From Planctomycetaceae bacterium (GTDB lineage: Bacteria; Planctomycetota; Planctomycetia; Pirellulales; UBA1268), in assembly GCA_902629495.1 (NCBI GenBank), contig CACORA010000002.1, positions 1 to 64,000 on the forward strand: 64,000 nt of DNA. Reading direction: 5' to 3'. The translations under genes were made by a program, and so were the position numbers. Every line of letters starts with the position of its first letter. Position 1 is the stretch's first letter. The notes below the pieces were generated by a model. That model saw only the letters and a list, made by a program, of their open reading frames with translations, was not told the DNA's origin and ran no database searches. Below are positions 55,388-64,000 of this stretch, piece after piece.

Positions 55388-56004
55388 ATTCAGCACAGGA
55401 CATCTTGCTGATCCGACATGCAGAAGTCGCTTTACGTTGGAAAGGGATCTGTTATGGTGCGATGGATGTATCTCTGAGCAATGCCGGCAAGGAAGCATCA
55501 GACCAGTTGGCGGGCAAGCTATTTAATAGGTGTAAGCCAAGAGTTATCTATCACAGCGGCCTGAGCCGAACCAGATATCTTGCAGATCGAATTGCATGCT
55601 TTGGCAATGGGGATATCGACGTGCGGGAGGACATCCGTCTTCGAGAACGAAACTATGGGTTGTGGCAAGGGCTCACTTGGGATGCAGCCTATGCAAGTGA
55701 CCCTGATCACTTTCACGACTTGGTTCAAAAGCCCGATACGTATCGACCGCCGGAAGGTGAAACCACATCCGAAATGCAACAGAGAATGATAGAGTGGCTG
55801 AATGAACGCGAATCAGACACGTACCCCATCATCGTGGTGTCGCACAGCGGCCCAATTGCAGCACTTATCGGATATCTGCAAAGACTACATGCAACTCAGT
55901 GGGAGTCGTGTATGGTGAAGAATCTGGAAGCGATCCGCCTCGGACGGAATCAAAGTGAACCGGAACAATGGCAAGTTGATCGTCAAATTTCGCAAACCAT
56001 TTGA
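55384..56004 (+). CDS. cobC: Alpha-ribazole phosphatase-like histidine phosphatase
   Basis: 206 residues of the histidine-phosphatase (phosphoglycerate-mutase-like) superfamily. Phosphohistidine motif LLIRHAE near residue 9 (RHA in place of RHG), YGAMDVSLSNAG near residue 25, the RERNYGLWQG region near residue 87 and second catalytic His in VVSHSGPIA near residue 145. In this position directly after cobS it is most reasonably CobC, which removes the phosphate from adenosylcobalamin 5'-phosphate. It overlaps cobS by four bases. Confidence 0.9.
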   Translation: MNSAQDILLIRHAEVALRWKGICYGAMDVSLSNAGKEASDQLAGKLFNRCKPRVIYHSGLSRTRYLADRIACFGNGDIDVREDIRLRERNYGLWQGLTWDAAYASDPDHFHDLVQKPDTYRPPEGETTSEMQQRMIEWLNERESDTYPIIVVSHSGPIAALIGYLQRLHATQWESCMVKNLEAIRLGRNQSEPEQWQVDRQISQTI

Positions 56005-56022
56005 CCTCAAGGTTCTTGGGGT
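56004..56022 (+). terminator. Hairpin after the cob operon
   Basis: ACCTCAAG (56004-56011) pairs with CTTGGGGT (56015-56022), eight pairs with one G-U, loop GTT, immediately after the cobC stop. No U-run, so termination is uncertain. Confidence 0.4.
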
Positions 56023-56220
56023 GATAGTGCATAAAAAGAAAAAGGCTGTGAGATGCGAAACATATATGTCTATCGGCACACACTACCATGTACAGGGTTA
56101 ACAGCAATCGTTTCGAAGGCTTCAAGCCATCGAATTTCCGCCAACAGTGTTCCTTATTGTTGAACCATCCCTTGAGAGTCTCTAAGTTGGAGATGAATTC
56201 AAGTTATCAAAGGTTGTTCA

Positions 56221-56958
56221 ATGAAATATCTGTTTTGTCTTGCCTTGATGCTTTTGTTGAGTGGTAACGCCAGTAAGAATGTTGTCTTTTCTACCGGCTA
56301 TGAAAAAGATGAAAGAACGTCTGATCTTGAATTCGATTTACCGAAAGCAAAAGATGCTGTGGGGCGGTCAGGCGTTGTTTCACGTAGTGGCAAATATTCC
56401 ATTCGACATAAAATTGCAAATTCAAAGGAATACATTTCTCATAATGCCCATCGGGCCGAGTCGACAACGATGCACCATAGTGCATCACGGTATAACGAAG
56501 GCGATCACTTTCGTTACCAGTTCAGTATTTACCTGCCAGCTGACTGGGAAGTAGATAGTCGTGACTCTATTGATATTTTTTGGCAATTTAAGCGATTTGA
56601 TGGAGGCCCGGATATTTTTATTGCGGTCAAAGGAACCGATATTGTTTTGCGATCCAATGGTCTTAACAACAGGCGACAGGATGCACTTGTGAAGGATTAC
56701 AAGGCAGGAAGGTGGTATGACTTTCGGTTTGATATTCTCTGGTCAGTAGGATCAGAGGGGCAATTAAGAGCTTTTATGAAGTCGGGTGATGAAAAAGAAT
56801 ATGTAGAGGTCGCATCTTTCAAAGGCGCTACGGCACAGCGTGATACCAATAACAGTACCTACCTGAAGTGGGGTGTATACAAACCGGATTTTGATAAATC
56901 AACGGTTAAGAATCCACGGGTTATTCATCATGATCAAATATCAGTTATAAAACTTTAA
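56221..56958 (+). CDS. Secreted heparin lyase I-like polysaccharide lyase
   Basis: 245 residues: signal peptide (MKYLFCLALMLLLSGNAS) then a jelly-roll domain of the polysaccharide lyase type (heparin-lyase-I-like; PF14099 family). The blocks are KYSIRHKI near 58, MHHSASRYNEGDHFRYQFSIYLP about 82-104, WQFKRF near 122 and the C-terminal strand YLKWGVYKPDFDKST near 219-233 followed by HHDQISVIK. It should cleave an acidic polysaccharide by beta-elimination; substrate unknown. It stands alone between the cob operon and the isomerase. Confidence 0.75.
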   Translation: MKYLFCLALMLLLSGNASKNVVFSTGYEKDERTSDLEFDLPKAKDAVGRSGVVSRSGKYSIRHKIANSKEYISHNAHRAESTTMHHSASRYNEGDHFRYQFSIYLPADWEVDSRDSIDIFWQFKRFDGGPDIFIAVKGTDIVLRSNGLNNRRQDALVKDYKAGRWYDFRFDILWSVGSEGQLRAFMKSGDEKEYVEVASFKGATAQRDTNNSTYLKWGVYKPDFDKSTVKNPRVIHHDQISVIKL

Positions 56959-56965
56959 TCGCGCA

Positions 56966-56984
56966 GTGTACGTTTGACGTACAC
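56966..56984 (+). terminator. Perfect hairpin after the lyase gene
   Basis: GTGTACGT (56966-56973) pairs perfectly with ACGTACAC (56977-56984) around loop TTG, eight bases after the lyase stop. No U-tract. It also lies downstream of the convergent isomerase gene. Confidence 0.5.
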
Positions 56985-57154
56985 AATGAACTGCCGACAA
57001 GAAAAACATCACCGTACTCGTCCATCGTGGATAGTAAGTGTTCAAGGTTTTTCTGATCCCATCGACGTGTTGCTTTCGTAGTCGAGCCTCACCGTGTGTG
57101 GCCTACGAATGCGATATGGATACAGAATGATCTATCACAAGGTGAATCTGGAAA

Positions 57155-58093
57155 CTAAGCACTCATCTCATCACGCACTTTTTCAAGAAGGGACTTTGTT
57201 GCTTTGATTCCCTCTGGTTCAGGACTCGTTTTTCCTTCATATTCAACACCGACATAGCCCCGATAGCCTGCGTCGAGCACGAGTTTGAGCATTCGGCGAT
57301 AGTCTGTTTTTGTTTCATTGCCTTGTGCATCGAAGTCATGACTTTTCGCACTGACACCCTTCGCAAAAGGCATCAGTTCTTCGACACCTTTATAGCGATC
57401 GTAGTCATGGAAGTTGCCAAAATCTGGTAGCGTGCCAGCATTCGGTCGGTTAATTGTTTTCATGACACCAGCCAGCCACTCACCGTTACTCGAGAGACCA
57501 CCATGATTTTCAACAATGACATTGAGTTCATGTTGAGCAGCAAATTCAGCTAGTCGAGAAAGGCCATCAACAGCGAGTTTCTGTTGCTCTTCGTATGATC
57601 CCTTGCTGGCTGCGTTGACTCTGATGGAGTGGCATCCCAAGCGTTTTGCAGCCTCAACCCAGGGGAAATGGTTTTCGATTGCAGTGGTTCTCGCCTTTTT
57701 ATCGGGATCACCAAGTTTCCCAAGACCGTCACACATAATAAGCACATTCGTGACACCTTCATCGGTGGCTCGCTGGTTTAATTCAGCGAGGTAGTCATAG
57801 TCTTTGGCCTTGTCCTTAAAAAACTGATTGACGTATTCGACTGCTTCAATGCCATATGTTCGCTTTGATTCTTTGGGAAAATCGAGGTTGTTGATCTGCC
57901 CTTTGAATAAGGCTTTGTGGAGGGACCATTGTGCAAGCGAAATTTTGAAAAGAGGTGAGTCAGCTGTGCTTGCTTTCTCAGCACGAATTGGCTGTTGTTG
58001 TGATGCAAGGAAGAGGCCAGTTGCTGCCATGCCAAAATGTCGACGGGAGAGGTGGATCGACTGACGGCTGGTTTTTGAAGGCTGGGTAAGCAT
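57155..58093 (-). CDS. Tat-exported sugar isomerase/epimerase-like protein
   Basis: 312 residues from ATG 58093 (GGAG eight bases upstream); an upstream start adds 28 residues. Twin-arginine leader (LSRRHFG, hydrophobic to about residue 34). The domain is the xylose-isomerase-like TIM barrel: SLAQWSLHK near 48, [25 protein letters not shown] with a metal-site Glu near 187, PDFGNFHDY and GVEYEGKTS near 288. Family members isomerise or epimerise sugars or inositols. Convergent with the lyase gene. Confidence 0.88.
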   Translation of the reverse strand: MLTQPSKTSRQSIHLSRRHFGMAATGLFLASQQQPIRAEKASTADSPLFKISLAQWSLHKALFKGQINNLDFPKESKRTYGIEAVEYVNQFFKDKAKDYDYLAELNQRATDEGVTNVLIMCDGLGKLGDPDKKARTTAIENHFPWVEAAKRLGCHSIRVNAASKGSYEEQQKLAVDGLSRLAEFAAQHELNVIVENHGGLSSNGEWLAGVMKTINRPNAGTLPDFGNFHDYDRYKGVEELMPFAKGVSAKSHDFDAQGNETKTDYRRMLKLVLDAGYRGYVGVEYEGKTSPEPEGIKATKSLLEKVRDEMSA

Positions 58094-58774
58094 GAGGGTG
58101 ACTCCAGTGTTTAGAGAATACGGATTGTTTGAGCGTGACTTTGTGACGTATAGAGAGATGTTTTTCTGCGGTATCAAAGTGCAGACACAATACGGTCTGT
58201 CGGTGTACGGGGCATCACTCCGGTATAAGACTCATCGTTTACTCCAGAAATTCAGCACGCTCTGATCATCATAGCATTAATGAATTGCTGTACAGTCATT
58301 TTCAGTCGCAACGCGAGCATGATGACACCCCCGCTATCATGATTAAAGATTATCCAGTGATGCAAATGCTTCAGGTGCCCAGTTCATTCACCGTACCAGA
58401 TAGAGAATTTCAGGCTAAATTACCGAAGAAGAAGGGGTATCCGAGGCGTCCGTCATGCCGGAAGCGTGGCCTTCGTGTTTGTCCATAGAATGTTTTCTGC
58501 GATGTGAGGGATCAATTAAGGTTGTCAAAAGACGAATCACACGATGTTCAGCGAGTAAACAACGTGTGTGTTGCTCGTGCATTCGGTTCAGAAAATTGCT
58601 GGCAGTCGTTGCCAGAAATCAACCCCTTCATACATTTCGATTGGATTGTTTTGCTGATAATATTATAACTACGTTTGTGAAACATATTGGTTGGTGATTT
58701 GTGCAAGTAGCGGTTCTTCAGTCTGTTGTTGAAAGATAGCCAAGGCGTACCCCAGTTCACAGCGCGAGAAAAAC
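58094..58774. other. Long intergenic region before purF
   Basis: 681 bases between the divergent isomerase and purF genes. The open frames at 58285 and 58455 have no binding site or recognisable composition. No tRNA was seen. A promoter-like pair for purF lies at 58641-58669. Confidence 0.4.
58641..58669 (+). promoter_or_regulatory. Candidate sigma-70-type promoter of purF
   Basis: TTGGAT (58641-58646) and TATAAC (58664-58669) are separated by 17 bases, the ideal spacing. It would give a leader of about 100 bases before the purF ATG at 58775. Prediction by eye only; planctomycete promoters are poorly characterised. Confidence 0.35.
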
Positions 58775-60361
58775 ATGTGCGGTATTGTTGGGATAGTTGC
58801 CAATGAAGATGTCAATCAGAATCTTTATGATGCATTAACAGTTCTCCAGCATAGAGGGCAAGATGCTGCTGGAATCGTGACCTGTGCTGGTGATAGGGTG
58901 TCGCTGCGCAAATCAAACGGAATGGTATACGACGTCTTCCGTGAAAATCATATGCGAAGACTTGTTGGCCCCATGGGCATTGGTCACGTGCGATATCCTA
59001 CGGCTGGAAGCAATAGTTCAGCGGAGTCGCAACCATTCTATGTCAATTCTCCTTATGGTATCGCGCTGGCTCACAATGGAAATCTTACGAATTCAGATGA
59101 GTTAGAAGAAGAACTCTACCGTTCGGATTTGAGGCATATCAATACGTCGAGTGATAGTGAAGTAATCCTCAATGTCTTTGCACACGAATTGCATAAAGTG
59201 GGTCAGCAAAAGTTGACCCCGGAGGGTGTGTTTGAGGCTGTCCGTAGAGTGCATCGCCGTTGTCGCGGTGCGTACGCGGTAGTGGCGATGATAACAGGTT
59301 ACGGAATAGTAGGTTTTCGTGACCCGCATGGAATAAGGCCACTCATCTTTGGAATGAAAAAAAATGACAGCGGCCACCGTGACTTCATGATTGCATCGGA
59401 GTCAGTGGCATTAGTTTCACAAGGGTTTGAGATTGAGCGTGATGTGTCTGCTGGGGAGGCTGTCTTTTTCGATACTGAGCATAACTGTCACACCCAGCAA
59501 TGCTCAGACAATGCTCGACTCACGCCTTGTATTTTTGAGCATGTCTATCTTGCACGGCCAGATTCGATAGTAGACGAAGTGTCGGTATATAAAACACGGT
59601 TAAGAATGGGTGTAAAATTGGCAGAGAAAATCTGTCGTTCTCGTCCGGATCATGATATTGATGTTGTCATGCCAATCCCTGATTCTGGACGAACATCTGC
59701 AATGTCGCTCGCTGAGAGTCTGGGAGTTCCTTACCGGGAAGGTTTCATCAAGAACAGGTATATCGGGCGAACCTTTATTATGCCTGGACAGGCGGTCCGT
59801 AAAAAAAGTGTCAGACAAAAATTGAGCCCGATATCGTTAGAGTTTAAAGACAAAGTTGTTTGCCTTGTAGATGATTCAATTGTTCGAGGCACCACATGTT
59901 CACAGATTATCGGTATGGCTCGAGATGCAGGTGCCCGTAAGGTGTACTTTTGTTCGGCCGCACCAGCGGTTCGTTTTCCGAATGTTTATGGCATAGATAT
60001 GCCAACATCAGAAGAACTTGTGGCGTACAATCGCACGGATGAAGAGGTCGCTCAAGTCATCAATGCGGATTGGCTTGTGTATCAGGATCTTGATGACTTG
60101 GTAGAGTGTTCAAAGGTGGGGAACCGAAGCATTGATTCTTTTGAATGCTCCGTTTTTGATGGCAACTATGTTACTGGAGATGTTGATGCGGCCTACATGG
60201 AAAAGGTTGCAGCAAATAGGAATGAGACTTCTCGACGTGCTGCCGATGCTGAGATTCGAAACGACGCTTCTCTCAACACAGATGATTCGGAAACTCAATC
60301 GTTTGTATATAGCCATTCTCCAAGACGCCAACCAAATGGTTCGACGGTTAGTCCACCATAA
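58775..60361 (+). CDS. purF: Amidophosphoribosyltransferase
   Basis: 528 residues. Starts MCGIVGIV, so Cys2 is the glutaminase nucleophile with no propeptide. Glutaminase blocks: QHRGQDAAG near 26, GHVRYPTAG near 70, AHNGNLTN near 94 and SDSEVIL. The PRTase domain has MPIPDSGRTSA near 296 and the PRPP loop VDDSIVRGTT near 364. It commits PRPP and glutamine to purine synthesis. A 40-residue C-terminal extension (RNETSRRAADAEIRN...), low in complexity, exceeds the usual end. Stands alone. Confidence 0.97.
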   Translation: MCGIVGIVANEDVNQNLYDALTVLQHRGQDAAGIVTCAGDRVSLRKSNGMVYDVFRENHMRRLVGPMGIGHVRYPTAGSNSSAESQPFYVNSPYGIALAHNGNLTNSDELEEELYRSDLRHINTSSDSEVILNVFAHELHKVGQQKLTPEGVFEAVRRVHRRCRGAYAVVAMITGYGIVGFRDPHGIRPLIFGMKKNDSGHRDFMIASESVALVSQGFEIERDVSAGEAVFFDTEHNCHTQQCSDNARLTPCIFEHVYLARPDSIVDEVSVYKTRLRMGVKLAEKICRSRPDHDIDVVMPIPDSGRTSAMSLAESLGVPYREGFIKNRYIGRTFIMPGQAVRKKSVRQKLSPISLEFKDKVVCLVDDSIVRGTTCSQIIGMARDAGARKVYFCSAAPAVRFPNVYGIDMPTSEELVAYNRTDEEVAQVINADWLVYQDLDDLVECSKVGNRSIDSFECSVFDGNYVTGDVDAAYMEKVAANRNETSRRAADAEIRNDASLNTDDSETQSFVYSHSPRRQPNGSTVSPP

Positions 60362-60505
60362 TGTGAGAGCGTAGCTGTTGACGGGCCTGTTGCGTCCTAT
60401 TCACGGAGAATTGTTCAATACCAGTGAATTGATCATGGGGCTAGCTGATTTTCCCATTGATATGCAATTTCCAATATGCAGCGATTGAGTCACGATGAAT
60501 ACTTT

Positions 60506-61873
60506 TCAATCAAAACCAAGGGTGTCAAAATCGAGTCGATAGAGAATCTGGTTGTAATCGTATCGAGGTGTCGATTCGTGTGATTTTGAAAAAGCACGCG
60601 TATAGGTTGCCTCGAAAAGAAGAAAGGGAGATTTTTCATCAATGAAGGAGGAGTGTATTTGTGGATTGTAAAAACTGTAATGATCGTGGGTGACGACATG
60701 AACAGCGTTCTCCCAAGGGCCAAGAGGCGATTCTGCTTCCGCATACCACAGTTCGCCTATGAGCGATGATTCACCACCCTGTTGTGTGAAGATGGTTACC
60801 CAACGGTTTCGGTAGGGATTCCACGACACGGCACCACGGTGGGGAATTATTTTTTTGCCGTTGTTGGCCGCATGTATCGTGACAGTCCCTGATAGTGTTT
60901 CCCAATGCTCAGGGTTTGACCATGCTTCAAATGTGGCTTTGCAACGAATGTGAGGAAATGGGTCACCGAAAAGCACCCAGTGTTGTCGCTGGCGGTCTAC
61001 CCAGAAACATGCATGCCCAAACGGGCGGTCTGGTGAGTGCTTCGTTGAAGAATCTGTCTTGTTCCAAATCGTACGGTAATGTTCGAAGCTTTCTTTTTCG
61101 GGGTTCCAGACACAAAGGCCTGTTTCATAGACCGTCATCGGTTTTTTGATTTTTGAGTAACTTGCGACGAGATGCTCATGACCGTCTTTATCTTTAAGAC
61201 TCACCAAGCCATCAAGCCATGTCGGTCCCTCGCCAGGCATCTGTGCAACGTTTCGCGGCAGCGAATTGCTGTCAAGAAAATAGTTGTATCGAAGTTGAAT
61301 GGGAGGTTTGAATGTTCTGAGTGGCTGGACGGATGACGTTGCAGCAATGGCATGGAATCGACCAAGCGGATACGTGGAAAGAAGAGTGTCACCCCAGCAC
61401 CAGAAAAGTTGGTTTTCATGGATGGCGTTCTGTACGCTGTCACAACCAAATACGGGTTGGTCTTTCCAGTCAGTCATTTGCCCCAACTTATGGCTCTCTG
61501 CGAAGAGGCCTGCCCCAGTGATTCGCCCAAGTCTCTTGGCAGGGAGTTTCCGCTTTACCTTGATAGTGAATCTTTTACCTGGCTGGAGAGTCATTCGAAT
61601 ACCTTCATATCCGAAGCCATCTTTTGCCACAGAGTATCCGTGTCCCCGAAGATGAAACCAGGTTTTCACGCCAAGGAGATCAGGTGCGTCAATCACAATC
61701 ACACCAGCGTTATCAGAGATGAATCGCTGATTATTTATTGTCCGTAATTCCACTAACGGTACGGGCCATCCGTTTTCATCATCGAGAATTTCGATACTAC
61801 ATGGTTCTGCTGATAATGCAGTTCCCGTAAGAAAAAAGAGACTAAGCATCCATAAAAGAATTGATCGAACCAT
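60506..61873 (-). CDS. Unknown exported protein, probable five-bladed propeller
   Basis: 455 residues with a signal peptide (MVRSILLWMLSLFFLTGTALSA). Residues about 25-105 form a small beta domain that reads like a carboxypeptidase-regulatory-type module (IEILDDENGWPVPLVELRT). The remainder has repeated strand pairs with aromatic and acidic residues (GDTLLSTYPLGRFHA, GLCVWNPEKESFEHY, WVLFGDPFPHIRC, RGAVSWNPYRNRWV, ELWYAEAESPLGPW), a pattern of GH43- or DUF4185-like propellers. No firm family. It converges with purF. Confidence 0.7.
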   Translation of the reverse strand: MVRSILLWMLSLFFLTGTALSAEPCSIEILDDENGWPVPLVELRTINNQRFISDNAGVIVIDAPDLLGVKTWFHLRGHGYSVAKDGFGYEGIRMTLQPGKRFTIKVKRKLPAKRLGRITGAGLFAESHKLGQMTDWKDQPVFGCDSVQNAIHENQLFWCWGDTLLSTYPLGRFHAIAATSSVQPLRTFKPPIQLRYNYFLDSNSLPRNVAQMPGEGPTWLDGLVSLKDKDGHEHLVASYSKIKKPMTVYETGLCVWNPEKESFEHYRTIWNKTDSSTKHSPDRPFGHACFWVDRQRQHWVLFGDPFPHIRCKATFEAWSNPEHWETLSGTVTIHAANNGKKIIPHRGAVSWNPYRNRWVTIFTQQGGESSLIGELWYAEAESPLGPWENAVHVVTHDHYSFYNPQIHSSFIDEKSPFLLFEATYTRAFSKSHESTPRYDYNQILYRLDFDTLGFD

Positions 61874-61896
61874 GAGAAATTGCCTGTGTGATACTC

Positions 61897-62103
61897 TCAG
61901 CCACAGGAGCAGCCACTATCGCAGCACTCCTCACCCTTTGATGAGATTGGCAACGATATTCCTCCTGAAATGACACGACGCACGGGCTCACCCGTATCGG
62001 GATGTTGAGTCAAAGCATCATCCGCCATTTTTTGAACGAACTCGAACTGAACTGGCTGTTGGTCTGGTTTCTGCGGAATCGTTTCATAGACATACGTTGG
62101 CAT
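61897..62103 (-). CDS. FmdB-like small protein lacking the zinc ribbon
   Basis: 68 residues from ATG 62103, beginning MPTYVYETI; an upstream start would add 30. The N-terminal MPTYVYE and the PVRRVISGGIS segment match the FmdB-type regulatory zinc-ribbon family (normally MPTYEYRC-x-x-C ... C-P-x-C-G), but the four ribbon cysteines are absent here; a short cluster ECCDSGCSCG sits at the C-terminus instead. Role unknown. Confidence 0.65.
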   Translation of the reverse strand: MPTYVYETIPQKPDQQPVQFEFVQKMADDALTQHPDTGEPVRRVISGGISLPISSKGEECCDSGCSCG

Positions 62104-62250
62104 AAGATTTTGTACATTTCGAGGAATGAGTGTTAGATTGTGCTGGTTCAGGCAGGCCAAGAAAATGGGTCCAACCCAACGATAAGGTAGCATAGTAGCA
62201 TGTCTGTCTTTCTGGCGAATCCTTCAGGCTGAAAACGATTGCTGTTTCGC

Positions 62251-63137
62251 ATGAGAATCATAATTCGCGGTATGTTTTTAGGATGCCTTTTATTTCACGT
62301 CCATCGTGCTCACAGTAACGATATCCCAGAAGGAAAAATCTACACCTATAAAGCCGAAGCGAGGGCGACACGGCAAATCGAGATTCATTTCCCGAAGAAT
62401 CATGATGCTTCCACTGAGTCAGTGCCGGGTATCATCATGTTTCATGGCGGAGGCTGGGGTGGTGGAGAGAGAGACCAGTTTCGTTATTTGTGCCATTATT
62501 TTGCTAGACGGGGGCTCGTAGCAGCGACCGTGTCGTATCGCTTGGCAACAAAGGAAGATAGAGGCGAGGGTTCTCGAAAGCGTGTTTGTATAACGGACGC
62601 CAAAAGTGCGGTTCGTTGGTTCAAACAGCATGCTGATGAATTAGGAATTGATTCGGAACGCATTATTGCAGGGGGGGGGGGTCAGCTGGTGGACACATTA
62701 GTTTGCTTGCAACGACGAACCCAGGGCTGAATGATCCAGATGACAATATGGAGTACGACACATCAGTTGTGGCATACCTTTTATTTAATCCAGCTCTTGG
62801 AATAGCAGATACGAAGGATCCTGAAGTTGACTTTATCCAGCATCTGCAGCCTGACTTTCCGCCTGCTATCGTATTTTTTGGGAGTGAAGATAAGAAATGG
62901 CTAGCAGGATGGAATCGTGCTGATGAAAAAATGAAGTTACTGAAGATCCAGTCAGTTGAGCTTTGGATTGCGAAAAATCAAGAACACTCCTTTTTTAATC
63001 AGCAGCCTTGGCAGGACATAACAATACATGCATCAGATGAATTCCTAACAAGTCTTGGCTTCATTGATGGGAAGCCGGCACTGGCGTTACCAGAGACAGA
63101 AGCAATGCTGATCAAGCAATCTTCAGATACCCAATAA
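62251..63137 (+). pseudogene. Alpha/beta hydrolase broken by a frameshift at an 11-G run
   Basis: Two frames together make one esterase of the same family as 10151-11026. The first (ATG 62251) has a hydrophobic leader, the MFHGGGWGGG oxyanion block and the RRGLVAATVSYRL block, and runs to its stop at 62728-62730. Exactly at the nucleophile elbow, bases 62671-62681 are 11 consecutive G. The frame needed to continue (SAGGHISLLATTNPG..., downstream of base 62682) is shifted: 9 or 12 G would restore it. The second frame has the Asp (GSEDKK) and the His (QEHSFF). All catalytic parts are otherwise intact, so this may be a sequencing or assembly error or slippage site rather than a dead gene. Confidence 0.8.
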
Positions 63138-63198
63138 GATGAGTGGAAGAGCGGAGGAAAGCCAATCTTGCACAAGTCCCGTTAGCACCGACATTGCG

Positions 63199-63447
63199 TT
63201 AGCCATCACTGCTGCAAGTACGAAGGTACTCACGAAATGTGATAAGGATCAGTAGAAGCCCAAATGCTATGAAGAGTAGCCCAATTTGTTGCAGGAGATG
63301 TTCCTGTACGGCATAGCTCGACTCTGATCGCGGCAACGAATAACTCCTTACGTTCACAAAGGCTATCGACTGAGCTGACACCGCAAGCACCATGCCACCA
63401 ATCGTCGCAAGCGTCCCGGTCATAAAGCCCTGTTTGAATTTTAACAT
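63199..63447 (-). CDS. Small membrane protein with two hydrophobic segments
   Basis: 82 residues from ATG 63447 (MLKFKQGFMTG). The longer frame up to 63525 was not chosen because its start falls inside the strong hairpin at 63515-63546. Two hydrophobic segments at about residues 12-29 and 57-72 point to a small membrane protein. No family recognised; it stands between a convergent esterase and a hairpin. Confidence 0.55.
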   Translation of the reverse strand: MLKFKQGFMTGTLATIGGMVLAVSAQSIAFVNVRSYSLPRSESSYAVQEHLLQQIGLLFIAFGLLLILITFREYLRTCSSDG

Positions 63448-63775
63448 GGTCTGTTTCCACTCCCATATGTTCTTCAAGAAAGGAATGATACGACTCAGAT
63501 GGAGCAGATAAGGCGAGAGCCACAACGTTAGGGTGTTGTGGCTCTCTTACACCAACAAACCGCCACTTAACCGCCAAGTAAAAGCCAGTGCTAATTTCTA
63601 TGATACATCGCTGAACTTCTAGCACAAATCAAGGGAACCAAAAGTCTGACGTTATTGTGCGGAGAGTATCTCGATTGTGTTTTTTCTCGGGTTTTAGTGC
63701 ATCCAGGCAAAGCGGCACAGAATCTGACACACATAAATCAATTTGTAGAATCGTTACGCCTCACTTTTTGAAGCG
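63448..63775. other. Intergenic region with a strong hairpin
   Basis: 328 bases between the small membrane protein and the partial gene at the right edge, both on the minus strand. It holds the hairpin at 63515-63546 (separate entry). No further gene seen. Confidence 0.45.
63515..63546 (-). terminator. Strong terminator-like hairpin
   Basis: GAGAGCCACAAC (63515-63526) pairs perfectly over 12 bases with GTTGTGGCTCTC (63535-63546), loop GTTAGGGT. It lies about 230 bases after the minus-strand stop at 63776 and upstream of the small membrane gene. No long U-run follows on either strand, so it may be a strong terminator without U-tract or an mRNA structure. Confidence 0.55.
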
Positions 63776-64000
63776 TCATTCTTTCGGAAGGAGCAGCCAC
63801 CCATCTCCCAATTGCAGAGATGGATCGTTTGCGAATAGTAGTGGAATGCCGTTCGGCAACGGATTTATGACACGAACAGCGAGTTGATCGTTTGCCATTG
63901 CGATTGTCGTTTTCCAAAGCATCTCCTCCTTTGGGAGGATGCCGCAAAGGCTCCAATTGGTTTCGATTTGCTTCACAAGATGGCCAGCGCTTGTGAAACG
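63776..64000 (-). CDS. 3' end of an unknown gene at the right edge
   Basis: An open frame of 75 codons enters from the right edge and stops at TGA (63776-63778 on the plus strand). It contains LVKQIETNWSLCGILP and ANDQLAVRVINPLPNG and ends GDGWLLLPKE. The composition looks like a real protein, and the frame stays open to the edge. I do not recognise a family. Confidence 0.55.
   Translation of the reverse strand, partial: RFTSAGHLVKQIETNWSLCGILPKEEMLWKTTIAMANDQLAVRVINPLPNGIPLLFANDPSLQLGDGWLLLPKE

Noticed and set aside
58285..58697. Two plus-strand frames before purF
   Set aside because: Short, Cys/Arg-rich, no binding site and no resemblance to known proteins; the stretch looks non-coding.

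Overview
The window looks like chromosomal DNA of a planctomycete (Planctomycetota, probably a Pirellulales-type and probably marine bacterium). No marker gene is present, so this rests on the gene families: six sulfatases, three DUF1501 proteins with twin-arginine leaders, DUF1549/DUF1553 cytochrome-type proteins, a DUF1559 pseudopilin with its FTLVE prepilin site, and two very large proteins that begin with the LE-x-LEQR-x-AL motif typical of planctomycete surface and secreted proteins. No phage, insertion sequence, CRISPR array, rRNA or tRNA was recognised.

Layout. 1-4.5 kb: end of an unknown gene, a Tat-exported DUF1501 protein, a UPF0114/YqhA membrane protein, a sulfatase and a membrane-anchored unknown. 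4.8-9.8 kb: a 1161-residue LEQR-motif protein, an unknown exported protein and a fasciclin-domain protein. 10-23 kb: an esterase, a Tat-exported Gfo/Idh/MocA oxidoreductase, two sulfatases (one with an extra C-terminal domain), then on the minus strand the cluster DUF1549/1553 - DUF1501 - EF-hand, and a fourth sulfatase. 23-28 kb: one 1653-residue protein made mostly of 18 pentapeptide-repeat modules, with a recent exact tandem duplication. 28-41.5 kb: a WD40-like propeller protein, a His-rich exported protein, a DUF1559 pseudopilin, a 42-codon ORF, cytochrome b561, two alpha/beta hydrolases, a sulfatase-CE6 esterase pair, overlapping kelch and PQQ-type propeller genes, a two-domain HGPH protein and a small soluble protein. 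42-51 kb: a sulfatase with a HEAT-like tail, an SGNH hydrolase, an agarase-like protein and a second DUF1501 - DUF1549/1553 pair. 51.5-56 kb: a methyltransferase and a compact cobalamin late-assembly operon cobO-cobT-cobS-cobC. 56-64 kb: a heparin-lyase-I-like protein, a sugar isomerase, purF, an unknown propeller protein, an FmdB-like protein, an esterase broken at an 11-G run, a small membrane protein and the end of another gene.

How it works together. Most of the window encodes exported proteins suited to sulfated polysaccharides: sulfatases, deacetylating and other esterases, an agarase-like protein and a heparin-lyase-like protein. Large adhesive or scaffold proteins and the DUF1501/DUF1549/DUF1553 systems lie among them. 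Housekeeping genes (purF, cobOTSC) are embedded between. No complete transport system, SusC/D pair, formylglycine-generating enzyme or obvious regulator was seen, so maturation and uptake must be encoded elsewhere.

No completely new defence or mobile system was found. The most novel-looking items are: the module shared between the two giant LEQR proteins; the sulfatase with an additional barrel-like domain; the polybasic tails on several unrelated exported proteins; the two-repeat HGPH protein; and the poly-G frame break in an otherwise intact esterase.
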